A stretch of DNA of 16,181 nt from Candidatus Stahliibacteriota bacterium (GTDB lineage: Bacteria; Hydrothermota; Tepidihabitantia; B3-TA06): assembly GCA_030670165.1 (NCBI GenBank), contig DAOVCF010000020.1, positions 1-16,181 of the forward strand. Reading direction: 5' to 3'. Below are positions 1-6,883 of the stretch, in pieces. A program made the translations under genes and the position numbers. Numbering within the stretch: the first letter of the stretch is position 1; each line of letters begins with the position of its first letter. The notes beneath the pieces are model-generated. The model ran no database searches. It saw only the letters and a list, made by a program, of their open reading frames with translations, and had not been told where the DNA came from.

Positions 1-599
1 CCGCCAAAGTGCATGTAATCTATCGGCTTGACCGTCAACCTTGCAGCGATATCCTTGGCCTCGTTGAGGTCCACCTTGACGTTGCGGCCTTCGCCGTTGA
101 AGATGCCTAGCTGGAGGCCTATGAATTTGATCTCACCGGCAAGCATCACGCCGAGATCACGATCGATGGTAAATCCCGAGGCAAAGGTGCGTTCAGGGAA
201 AAGGATCACCGATGAGGAGCGAAGTTTTTCCATCCCTATAGGGGTCTGGAACTGACCCGCTCTCAGAGATAGATACTTGAGGGGCTTGACATCAACGTAC
301 GCGTCGTAGAGCTCGACCGATGCTCCCGGCATGGTGAGAAGCACTTTGTATGAGAAGTACTTTGCCACGTCTCCGGAGACGCCGAAATATGCGCGAGGAA
401 TCCCGAAGGCATTTGGCATTGCACGGTCTTCTAAGGTTCCTTCCCAACGGGCCTGAACGTAGCCATCAAGCTTGAGAGCCTGGTTTCCGTATTGATGGAC
501 TTCCTTAAGATGTTTTTCCTCCTCGGCCTGAGCCATAGCCAGGCTTACCGTAACCAATAATCCCGTCACCACAAAAGCCAAGTATCTGATCCTGACCAT
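1..599 (-). CDS. Phosphate-selective porin O/P-like outer membrane protein (5' part, cut by window edge)
   Basis: This is the first 199 codons of an open frame that starts at ATG 599-597 and runs off the left edge without a stop. The protein begins with a signal peptide: basic MVRIR, a hydrophobic stretch to about residue 22, and an AMA/AQA cleavage site near 23-25. A short acidic stretch follows, then alternating beta-strand-like sequence. The segment GQFQTPIGME followed by FTIDRDLGVML and GIFNGEG resembles the porin O/P family (GQFKxPFG, then RDxGxxL, then GxFNG). Such proteins form outer-membrane channels for anions or phosphate, but substrate cannot be inferred here. A strong GAGGAGG ribosome site lies 4 to 5 bases upstream (601-610), and a promoter is at 640-667. 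The gene is divergent from the DUF2520 gene. The family call is fairly sure and the specificity unknown. Confidence 0.8.
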   Translation of the reverse strand, partial: MVRIRYLAFVVTGLLVTVSLAMAQAEEEKHLKEVHQYGNQALKLDGYVQARWEGTLEDRAMPNAFGIPRAYFGVSGDVAKYFSYKVLLTMPGASVELYDAYVDVKPLKYLSLRAGQFQTPIGMEKLRSSSVILFPERTFASGFTIDRDLGVMLAGEIKFIGLQLGIFNGEGRNVKVDLNEAKDIAARLTVKPIDYMHFG

Positions 600-639
600 T
601 TTTCCTCCTCTGGTGGTTGGTTCACTCGCGAATGGAGTT

Positions 640-667
640 AGTTTAACCGATGGAGGCAAACTGTCAA
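640..667 (-). promoter_or_regulatory. Promoter of the porin gene
   Basis: On the minus strand a perfect TTGACA (667-662) is separated by 16 bp from TAAACT (645-640). Transcription would start near 633, giving a leader of about 35 bases that contains the GAGGAGG ribosome site. No transcript data; call rests on box quality and position. Confidence 0.7.
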
Positions 668-676
668 GCACCAATA

Positions 677-693
677 GTCTGTTCTATACAGAC
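677..693. repeat. Inverted repeat between divergent -35 boxes (operator candidate)
   Basis: GTCTGT and ACAGAC are perfect 6-bp arms around a 5-base centre. The repeat lies between the -35 box of the porin promoter (662-667) and that of the DUF2520 promoter (714-719). A regulator bound here could act on both genes. There is no evidence for a specific regulator, and arms of this length can occur by chance. Confidence 0.35.
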
Positions 694-713
694 AATGAAT
701 TTACACCTTACAC

Positions 714-741
714 TTGACATATCTGTTCACAGGCGTAACTT
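714..741 (+). promoter_or_regulatory. Promoter of the DUF2520 gene, leaderless geometry
   Basis: A perfect TTGACA (714-719), a 16-bp spacer and TAACTT (736-741) are followed by only 6 bases before the ATG at 748. The expected start of transcription is at or within a base or two of the A of the ATG, so the mRNA should be leaderless. No ribosome site is found at a usable distance, which agrees. Confidence 0.65.
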
Positions 742-747
742 TAAAAG

Positions 748-1587
748 ATGGCTCTTAGACTCGGTCTTTACGGCGCAGGCAACCTGGGGCTCAGCATTGC
801 GGCGGCTTTACATAACGCTGGCGAGGCCTTTGTGGGGGTCTCGGACACCGATCCCCTGGCCGCCCGAAGGGGAGCCGATCTTCTGAGGTGTCCGGTGCTT
901 CCTGCACCTTCTTTGGCAAGAGACGCAGCGGCTCTTCTGTTTGCGGTTCCTGACGACAGGATAGCCTCGCTTTACGAAGAATTGAAAGACTTCATCAATC
1001 CAAAGAGTCTTTTGGTACACTTCTCAGGAGCCCTTGCAAGCGATGTCTTCGCTTCGCCTCTTCGTCTGTCATCTCATCCTGCCCAGACCTTTCCTTATCC
1101 CCGGTTGGAAAAGGATGCTTTCAAAGACGTCTACTTTGCCATTGAGGGGCCGAAGCAAGCTGTGGCTTTTTTCAGGCCTTTGCTCGAACGAATCGGGGCA
1201 AAGACGTTTGTCATCTCACGGGAAGAAAAACCGCTCTACCACGCCATGTGCGTTTTTGCCTCCAACCTGATTGTGGGATTGCTCGAGTACGCCCAGGATA
1301 TAGGTTTATCTTTGGGATTGAGCGAGGAGGAAAGGAGAGGCTCAATAACGCGTCTTGCTTTAGAAACGGTCTGCAATGCCGCTGAGAGCGATTCCTTGAC
1401 GGGTGCACTCTCCGGCCCTCTCCTGAGGGGTGATAAGGACACTATCATTAAGAATTTGAACAGCCTTGAGAAATTGCCTGCCCAAAAGAGGCTTTATTGC
1501 TTGCTCTCACGCAGGCTGCTTGATGCGGCCAGGCAAAGGGGGGTTCCTGAAAAGAAGCTTAAAGAGATCGAAGAGCTTCTACTCTGA
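748..1587 (+). CDS. Rossmann-fold DUF2520 family protein (NADP-binding, reductase-like)
   Basis: The 279-residue protein has an N-terminal dinucleotide-binding fold with GAGNLG at residues 9-14 and an acidic end of the second strand (VSDTD, 31-35), as in pyrroline-5-carboxylate reductase and 6-phosphogluconate dehydrogenase relatives. The C-terminal half is typical of DUF2520: SSHPAQTFP at 108-116, then a helical region with H165 and N173 (HAMCVFASNL). These proteins are annotated as probable oxidoreductases, and their substrate is not known. ATG 748 is chosen because it is directly preceded by GAGNLG-proximal sequence and by a promoter whose spacing fits a leaderless start. No Shine-Dalgarno sequence is present. 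The stop TGA (1585-1587) lies inside the 3' end of the convergent OmpA-family gene. The family is confident; the reaction is unknown. Confidence 0.88.
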   Translation: MALRLGLYGAGNLGLSIAAALHNAGEAFVGVSDTDPLAARRGADLLRCPVLPAPSLARDAAALLFAVPDDRIASLYEELKDFINPKSLLVHFSGALASDVFASPLRLSSHPAQTFPYPRLEKDAFKDVYFAIEGPKQAVAFFRPLLERIGAKTFVISREEKPLYHAMCVFASNLIVGLLEYAQDIGLSLGLSEEERRGSITRLALETVCNAAESDSLTGALSGPLLRGDKDTIIKNLNSLEKLPAQKRLYCLLSRRLLDAARQRGVPEKKLKEIEELLL

Positions 1588-3264
1588 AAGGATAACGAAT
1601 TCTATGCGGCGGTTTGCCTTCTGACCGCTTCTTGTGCGGTTGTCACCGACAGGCTTGGTTTCACCGTATCCGCGTGCCATGAGGCGCGAGGCATCTATCC
1701 CGCGCGCGAGGAACCAGCCCTTGACCGCGTCGGCACGCTGCTGGGAGAGCCGCATGTTCACCTCATCCTCGCCCACGCTGTCGGTGTGCCCTTCAATCTC
1801 GATTCGAACCCTGGGGTAGGTCTCAAGGAAGCGGGCTACCTCCTCGATCGCCGCGTAGCTTTCAGGCACGATGACCGCACTGCCCGGATTGAAGCCGACG
1901 TTTTCAAACTCAGGCATCCGGGCAGGTTCGGGCGGTGAAAGGCTCACATTGAGTTCCTTGGCTTCGCCGTCCTTCAGGGACAAAGACCGTCTCTCCGGCT
2001 CATAGCCTTCCTTGGTGAAGGTGATAAGGTAGTCTCCCGGTGCAAGCGCGGCCTTGTAGATCCCCAGGGCGTCGGTAGTAACCTCGGGGACATCGGTACT
2101 GCCGAAGGAGACGAACACCCGTTCGAGCGCCTCGCCGCTTTTGGTATCCTTTACGATCCCTGAAAGCTGAACCCGGGGTCGCCTTTCCTTTGCCAGCGAG
2201 AAGTCCAGCACCCTTTCGTCCCCATCCTGAAGCACGACCCCCTTCTCCTTCCACTTGTAGCCCGGGCTTTCGGCGCGGATTCGGTATACTCCCGTGGCAA
2301 GTTCAATCGAGTAGTCGCCGGTCGCCGAGTCGGTCATCACAGGTTCTATCCCTGCTTCAGGGAAGAGGAGCCTTGCCGCCAGCGGGTCTGCCGTTTCTTC
2401 ATTAATCACGCGTCCCATAAGGCGAGCTTTAGGCACCTTCGGAGGTTTTATCACGTCAAACGCGGCCGAGATACCCAGCTCGACCTTCCACGGGTAAAGC
2501 TCCGAACCTATACCTATGGGCACTGCAAGGTCAAAGGTCAACCAGGTTACCGATGGAATGTTCATGCGAACCAGGGGGGTTACCTGCAAGGCGTCAAACG
2601 AAAGTACGTCATCAGTCGTGGTGCGGTTCGTTACCTCCACAACCAGATCGAGCATCTCGATAGGGGAAACCTGCAGGGCCGCTCCCAAGGGAAGGGTTGA
2701 GCTGGTTTCCCTCGCAGTAAACCCCATGCCGTAGCCCGCGTTGATATAGAACTTCATTATATCGTAGCCCACGCCGATGATCGCCGTGAGATCAAGGGTC
2801 GTGGGCGGGTCAGGAACGGATGTTGAATCACCGGACCAAACGCTTGCCGTCGCCAGGTGTCCTATCGCCACTAAACCGGGGGCCAGGAAGAATCCCTTCT
2901 CATTCGGTTCGGAACCGAGGTAAAAAGCATAACCCGTTTTCAGGGCGGGAGAGAGCATGACAGGACCTATCAGGTAATGATCGTCGTCTTCGCGGAAGCC
3001 GTCCGCGTAGACCGCGGCGGAGAACTCCAGGAAGGAAAGCGGAGCGAAACCGATCGCGCTGTAGTCATGACCGTAGATCTCGTTTGAGTAGCCGCCTGCA
3101 ACGTGGATGACGCTGAAGGAGAGCAACCCCTGCTCGCCTGCGGGTGCGTAGAAGACATCCAGCGTGCCGTTCTGCGCCCAGTGGTTGGGCCGGGCTTGGG
3201 CATGCCCATCCCATAAAAGAAACACGGAAATAACTATAGGTACGAGGAAAGCATTCCTTTTCAT
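1579..3264 (-). CDS. OmpA-family protein with beta-barrel and two carboxypeptidase-regulatory-like domains
   Basis: The protein is about 561 residues. A signal peptide of about 25 residues ends at HAQA. The next 260 or so residues alternate in a beta-strand manner and probably form a membrane barrel. Two CarboxypepD_reg-like beta-sandwich repeats follow (roughly 289-366 and 372-450), each with G-x-V, a DxxGxY turn and a closing GY motif. The C terminus is an OmpA/MotB peptidoglycan-binding domain (GHTDSVG, LSQQRADAV, then RGYGETKPV and NRRIEF). It should link the outer membrane to the wall. ATG 3264 is preferred because AGAGGAGG (3271-3278) sits 6 bases upstream of it; GTG 3267 directly before it is the alternative. 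No promoter is visible: tRNA-Glu ends 31 bases upstream. The stop overlaps the DUF2520 gene by 9 bp. Confidence 0.88.
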   Translation of the reverse strand: MKRNAFLVPIVISVFLLWDGHAQARPNHWAQNGTLDVFYAPAGEQGLLSFSVIHVAGGYSNEIYGHDYSAIGFAPLSFLEFSAAVYADGFREDDDHYLIGPVMLSPALKTGYAFYLGSEPNEKGFFLAPGLVAIGHLATASVWSGDSTSVPDPPTTLDLTAIIGVGYDIMKFYINAGYGMGFTARETSSTLPLGAALQVSPIEMLDLVVEVTNRTTTDDVLSFDALQVTPLVRMNIPSVTWLTFDLAVPIGIGSELYPWKVELGISAAFDVIKPPKVPKARLMGRVINEETADPLAARLLFPEAGIEPVMTDSATGDYSIELATGVYRIRAESPGYKWKEKGVVLQDGDERVLDFSLAKERRPRVQLSGIVKDTKSGEALERVFVSFGSTDVPEVTTDALGIYKAALAPGDYLITFTKEGYEPERRSLSLKDGEAKELNVSLSPPEPARMPEFENVGFNPGSAVIVPESYAAIEEVARFLETYPRVRIEIEGHTDSVGEDEVNMRLSQQRADAVKGWFLARGIDASRLMARGYGETKPVGDNRTRSGQKANRRIEFVILSE

Positions 3265-3295
3265 CACGAACCTCCTCTATTCAGTTAGAAACCAA

Positions 3296-3367
3296 TAGCC
3301 CCAACGGGAATTGAACCCGTATCTTCACCTTGAAAGAGTGATGTCCTGACCATTAGACGATGGGGCC
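3296..3367 (-). tRNA. tRNA-Glu (anticodon TTC)
   Basis: The minus strand folds into a full cloverleaf. The acceptor GGCCCCA pairs with TGGGGCT, the D arm is GTCT/GGAC, and the anticodon stem TCACT/GGTGA closes the loop CTTTCAA with anticodon TTC. The T arm is ACGGG-TTCAATT-CCCGT. The first pair is G1-U72 rather than Watson-Crick. The discriminator is A and CCA is not encoded. The 5' end is 5 bases after the stop of the SurA-like gene and the 3' end is 31 bases before the ompA-family start, with no separate promoter seen, so it is probably processed out of a joint transcript. Confidence 0.95.
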
Positions 3368-3372
3368 ATACC

Positions 3373-5160
3373 TTATCCTCCCCCGTAGTAATTACCTGCC
3401 CTGCGGTAGTCCTTCACGTCCTTGCGCGGGAAGACCTCTTCGGCCAGGGCGTTAAGGATGACCGTCTGTTCGTTTTGTATCGCGGTCGGCACGAGTTTGG
3501 AAGCCGGGTCAAACTCACGCGCCAGGCAGCGGAAGAAGCCGTAGCCGATGTCGCACTTTACCGGACCGGTCATCTGATTTACGTCAAGGGCATAACAAGC
3601 ACCTGCCATCTCCGCACCGTATCGGGTTTCCGCTTCAAAGTAGTATCCGAAATGCAAGGTATCTATACTTACGTGCGGCATACCCACAAGCGATGGGAAA
3701 TCGGCCCCGGCCTCGATCTTTCGACGCAGCTGGAATGCGTAATCGCGCTGAGCACTCTTGGCTCTTTCACGGATTACCCGGCCCCTCACGTATTCCAGGG
3801 CGCTGTCTAAGGGAATAATCTTCTGCTTTGCTATGTCCACGGTCGCAAATACGTAGTATATCCCCCTGACTTCCGGGAAGGGTTCACTTACGTCGCCTAC
3901 CTTCGATGCTAAAGCGTAGGTTTTGACGGCTTCAGTGTAGGGGAATCTTGGCATCACAACATCCTTGCTTTCGCGGACGTATGGGCCGACGCGTACTGAG
4001 GCGCCGTATTCTGCGGCTAAAGAATCCAGGTTCTCCTTACGGAAGCGTTTGCGGAACTCGTCTATATGCGCCAGAACAGCTTTCCCGGTCTCGGCACCGG
4101 GTTCAAGTGGAAAGTATATCTCCTGGTAGGTAATACTATCCGGGGTTCTTTTAACAAACTTTGCAAGATGCCATCCACCTATGTCGAAATACGGCTCTGA
4201 GACTTCGCCATCAGCAAGAGGATTCAGCGCCTCATACTCGACCGCATCCAGCAGATCGATCGAACGGCTTACGCTTCTGCTTGAATCCTGGGTAAAGTCC
4301 ATGGCTATCTGGTCGAAATCATACCCTGCCGCAAGGGCCGCCACAGCATCCTCAATCCTTTCGGCCAAGAAGCTTGAGTCCTCAAAGGAGGGGTATATGG
4401 GGAAGCGAAGGGTTCGTAGCTCCCACCACTTCTCGCGCTCGAAGTACTTTATGTTTTTATCGTAGTAGGCCTGTAGCTCTGCACTGGTGACGTTTGAATC
4501 AACCTGGGGCAGCTCGTAGATGAATAATGCCTCAAGAACCATCTTCGTTCCCGCCCTGAGCTGTGCTTCTACGAGTTGATTTCGGGTGAGCCTCAACCCG
4601 TTAGTTACGTCAAAGCGCAGCTTTGAGCGCATTACCTCACGGCTAAGTTCCGCCTTGTATATCTCAATGAATCGCTGCACCTGAGGGGTAAGATTGGAAT
4701 CGGCGAGCATCTGCCAGTAAAACTGGTAGTTGAACTCCCCGTCGGTATACCAGGATGAATCCTTTAGGAGTTCTTGAGGCGGCGTGAACCTCATTATTTC
4801 ACTGAGCTCCTCTTTTCCCAGAGTAACGCGCTCACGCTTGATTGCCAACTTCCAGATCACGTCCCCCAAAGCCTCCTCCCAAGTGGCAGTGGCGAGTTCA
4901 CGACGTTCTGCATCACTGAGCTGTTTGAATTGCTCTTCACCCATTTGAGAGGCCAGACGATTGTAAGCCGCAGTATAATCCCGGGATGTAACTTTCTCCT
5001 TTCCTGCCACGGCCAGGACGTTTTCCTTTACCTTGCGTCTTCCGGTTTTCCCGCCCCGTCCTGTGATGTCAGCTCCCCAGCCCAAAACCATCAACCCTGC
5101 GAATGAAATAAGGACGATGAACATAACAATCTTCGCCCTTTTTCTTAGATTCATAATCAT
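3373..5160 (-). CDS. SurA/PpiD-like periplasmic chaperone / parvulin-type peptidyl-prolyl isomerase homologue
   Basis: This 595-residue protein has a basic N terminus and one hydrophobic segment (about 11-29), then a soluble region, so it is probably anchored in the inner membrane facing the periplasm, as PpiD is. Residues 45-200 match the helical SurA_N/PpiD chaperone region (AVAGKEKVTSRDY, typical of the VNGxxIxxxEF start). Two degenerate parvulin-like modules follow: one ends DGEVSEPYFDIGGWHLAKF (318-335) and a second ends VGDVSEPFPEVRGIYYVFA. Both keep the family ending GxVSxP...G..., but isomerase activity cannot be judged. Its role is likely folding of outer-membrane proteins, which fits the barrel gene downstream. 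ATG 5160 is chosen because CGGAGGAA lies 7 bases upstream (5168-5175). The stop is 5 bases from tRNA-Glu. Confidence 0.82.
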   Translation of the reverse strand: MIMNLRKRAKIVMFIVLISFAGLMVLGWGADITGRGGKTGRRKVKENVLAVAGKEKVTSRDYTAAYNRLASQMGEEQFKQLSDAERRELATATWEEALGDVIWKLAIKRERVTLGKEELSEIMRFTPPQELLKDSSWYTDGEFNYQFYWQMLADSNLTPQVQRFIEIYKAELSREVMRSKLRFDVTNGLRLTRNQLVEAQLRAGTKMVLEALFIYELPQVDSNVTSAELQAYYDKNIKYFEREKWWELRTLRFPIYPSFEDSSFLAERIEDAVAALAAGYDFDQIAMDFTQDSSRSVSRSIDLLDAVEYEALNPLADGEVSEPYFDIGGWHLAKFVKRTPDSITYQEIYFPLEPGAETGKAVLAHIDEFRKRFRKENLDSLAAEYGASVRVGPYVRESKDVVMPRFPYTEAVKTYALASKVGDVSEPFPEVRGIYYVFATVDIAKQKIIPLDSALEYVRGRVIRERAKSAQRDYAFQLRRKIEAGADFPSLVGMPHVSIDTLHFGYYFEAETRYGAEMAGACYALDVNQMTGPVKCDIGYGFFRCLAREFDPASKLVPTAIQNEQTVILNALAEEVFPRKDVKDYRRAGNYYGGG

Positions 5161-5192
5161 CAGTCTGTTCCTCCGTTAACGACCTAATCTTA

Positions 5193-5220
5193 ATTTTAGC
5201 GTGATTGAGGCCTAAGTCAA
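5193..5220 (-). promoter_or_regulatory. Promoter of the SurA-like / tRNA-Glu / ompA-family unit
   Basis: On the minus strand TTGACT (5220-5215) is 16 bp from TAAAAT (5198-5193). The expected start is near 5186, leaving a leader of about 26 bases with the GGAGGA ribosome site. The -35 box directly abuts the stop codon of the upstream metallophosphoesterase gene (5221-5223), so read-through from that operon is also likely. Confidence 0.65.
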
Positions 5221-5952
5221 CTATCTACCAAGAGGAAGTCGTTCGGCGAGCGAGGAAGGCAGGCCCGCTTGTGATATGCGACGCTGAGCTTCAGCAACAT
5301 CGTAGGTTACACGACGAAAGGCAATCTCACGACTTGAACAGTCCACCCTCAGGTAACACGCGCGGGGATCGCCGTCCCTTGGCTGGCCCACGCTTCCGGC
5401 ATTTACAAGGAAGCGGCTATGCTCATCCCATACCACCCTCTCACCCATGATCTGTTCAGGCCACCCTCCTTCGGATGAAGCCTTCACGATGAAGGGGACG
5501 TGTGAGTGTCCGATGACCCCGATTCGGGATTTGAATGCTGAAAGTTCCTGTGCAGCACGGGTTATGGTAAAAACGTAGTCCCAACCTTCCGGCTGGGTGA
5601 AATTCGCGTGGGCAAGGTCTATATCCTCGAACGTCAGTGTTAACGGAAGGGACTCCAGATATGACCTGGCGGAGGGGCCGAGTTGCTCGCGCGTCCATAA
5701 TACAGCCTGGCGGGCAGCGAAGTTAAAGTAGTCGATAGAGGTTTTCTCGATTACCCCCCAGTCATGGTTGCCCGCTATCGAGGAGGCTCCGAGATTCTTG
5801 AGAAGATCGATGCACTCCGAAGGAGCCGCACCGTAGCCTACTATGTCGCCTGCAACCAGCCACTGGCAAGCTCCCCACTCTTTAGCATCCTTTGCGACCG
5901 CCTCAAGGGCGTCGATGTTTGAATGGATATCTGAAAGAATCGCGATCTTCAC
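5221..5952 (-). CDS. Metallophosphoesterase of the calcineurin-like superfamily
   Basis: The 243-residue protein carries the complete metal-site motifs of the family: D8-x-H10 (SDIH), D36 in GDIVGYG, N62-H63-D64 (GNHD), H115 and G148-H-S-H151. NAGSVGQPRDGDPRA (184-198) is the signature of the small cytosolic predicted phosphodiesterases (COG0639-type, related to YfcE). The substrate is not inferable and no signal peptide is present. The start is GTG (5952-5950), overlapping the nusB stop in the tetranucleotide GTGA, so translation is probably coupled to nusB. It is the last gene of the rfbC-to-nusB operon. No terminator fits between its stop and the next promoter. Confidence 0.88.
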   Translation of the reverse strand: MKIAILSDIHSNIDALEAVAKDAKEWGACQWLVAGDIVGYGAAPSECIDLLKNLGASSIAGNHDWGVIEKTSIDYFNFAARQAVLWTREQLGPSARSYLESLPLTLTFEDIDLAHANFTQPEGWDYVFTITRAAQELSAFKSRIGVIGHSHVPFIVKASSEGGWPEQIMGERVVWDEHSRFLVNAGSVGQPRDGDPRACYLRVDCSSREIAFRRVTYDVAEAQRRISQAGLPSSLAERLPLGR

Positions 5953-6386
5953 TGCTCGGAGACTGGGATCTCTCGTTTATACAGCGAGTCGAGTACGCCG
6001 TTTACGAAACGGGCCGAGCCCTGGGTGCCAAAAAAGCGGGCAAGCTCCACGGCCTCGTCTATCGAGACCTTGGGAGGAATTTCTGCCAGGAAGAGAATCT
6101 CGCAGGCGGCCAGCCGCAGAATGGCCCTGTCCACGTAGGAGAGCCTCTCCAGTTTCCAGTCGGTGAGTGAGCGTGAAAGTGAGAAATCTATACGCTTCTG
6201 CTCGCGAATCGTCTTTTGGATCAGTATTCGAAGATAGTCGGCGGAGTTAGTCTTCAGTCTCCGCCGCCGTATAACCTCCACTGTGACCTTCAGCGGGTCC
6301 GCATCCACGAGATCAATACGGTACAGGATCTCCACAGCCGCAATACGTGCACAAGTCCTCGGCCCCTTGAGGGTACTTCGCTTCAC
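5949..6386 (-). CDS. nusB: Transcription antitermination factor NusB
   Basis: At 145 residues it has the normal NusB length and pattern: CARIAAVEILYRIDL near the N terminus, LSYVDRAILRLAACEILF in the middle and KVSIDEAVELARFFGTQGSARFVNGVLDSL at the end. NusB binds boxA RNA with NusE (ribosomal protein S10) and supports antitermination of rRNA transcription. The start is GTG at 6386. An AGAGG-like ribosome site is unusually far upstream (about 14 bases), so initiation may be weak or partly coupled to ribH. The gene follows ribH by 35 bases, a neighbourhood (ribH-nusB) common in bacteria. Confidence 0.93.
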   Translation of the reverse strand: MKRSTLKGPRTCARIAAVEILYRIDLVDADPLKVTVEVIRRRRLKTNSADYLRILIQKTIREQKRIDFSLSRSLTDWKLERLSYVDRAILRLAACEILFLAEIPPKVSIDEAVELARFFGTQGSARFVNGVLDSLYKREIPVSEQ

Positions 6387-6405
6387 TCGATCTTAATTAC
6401 CTCTT

Positions 6406-6419
6406 CCTTCCACTGAAGG
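6406..6419 (-). other. Short hairpin between ribH and nusB
   Basis: CCTTC and GAAGG form perfect 5-bp arms around a 4-base loop, just after the ribH stop (6422). No U-run follows on the minus strand. It is the only non-overlapping junction of the six-gene operon, so it may tune nusB expression or mRNA decay. Small enough to be chance. Confidence 0.3.
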
Positions 6420-6421
6420 CG

Positions 6422-6883
6422 CTATTCCCCTCGGGCCAGGTTCGCCATCTCGATAGCCGCGAGTGCCGCGTCCCAGCCCCGGTTGCCCTGCTTGACCCCG
6501 GCACGCTCCATGGCCTGCTCGGTCGAGTCGGCGGTCACTACTCCGTAGATTACGGGCTTCTCCAGTTGGAGACCGAGCGCTGCGATCCCTTTGGCCGCCT
6601 CTGAGGCAACGAACTCGAAGTGTGGGGTCTCACCGCGGATAGCCGCTCCAAGGCAGATCACCGCATCTATGTCTTTATCTGCGGCCATGGCCTTGGCCGC
6701 ATGAGGAACCTCGAAGGTCCCTGGCACGTAGCGAACCTGAACCCCCTCAGCCTTGTGGCGATCAAGACAATCGAGCGCTCCATCCAGAAGAAGCCTGGTG
6801 ATGCGCTCGTTGAACCTGGAAACCACTATCCCGAAATTTAGTCCTTTCGCGTCCAGGCTGCCCTTTTGTTCGGTAACCTTCAT
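6422..6883 (-). CDS. ribH: 6,7-dimethyl-8-ribityllumazine synthase
   Basis: The enzyme condenses 5-amino-6-ribitylaminouracil with 3,4-dihydroxy-2-butanone 4-phosphate to form the direct precursor of riboflavin. At 153 residues it has the family length. It shows SRFNERIT (22-29), PGTFEVP (54-60, usually PGAFEIP), the catalytic histidine H88 within GETPHFEFV, TADSTEQA (117-124) and GNRGWDAALAAIEM (133-146). The ATG overlaps the ribBA stop as ATGA, so it is probably translated by coupling. It receives the butanone phosphate made by the RibB half of the preceding gene. Riboflavin synthase (ribE) and ribD are not in the window. Confidence 0.96.
   Translation of the reverse strand: MKVTEQKGSLDAKGLNFGIVVSRFNERITRLLLDGALDCLDRHKAEGVQVRYVPGTFEVPHAAKAMAADKDIDAVICLGAAIRGETPHFEFVASEAAKGIAALGLQLEKPVIYGVVTADSTEQAMERAGVKQGNRGWDAALAAIEMANLARGE

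Noticed and set aside
3368..3420. Separate promoter for tRNA-Glu within the SurA-like 3' end
   Set aside because: TAAGGT is present near the tRNA but no TTGAC-like box lies 15-18 bp upstream, unlike all other promoters in the window.
3475..3810. Plus-strand frame of 111 codons opposite the SurA-like gene
   Set aside because: Lies wholly inside a well-supported gene and looks like no known protein.
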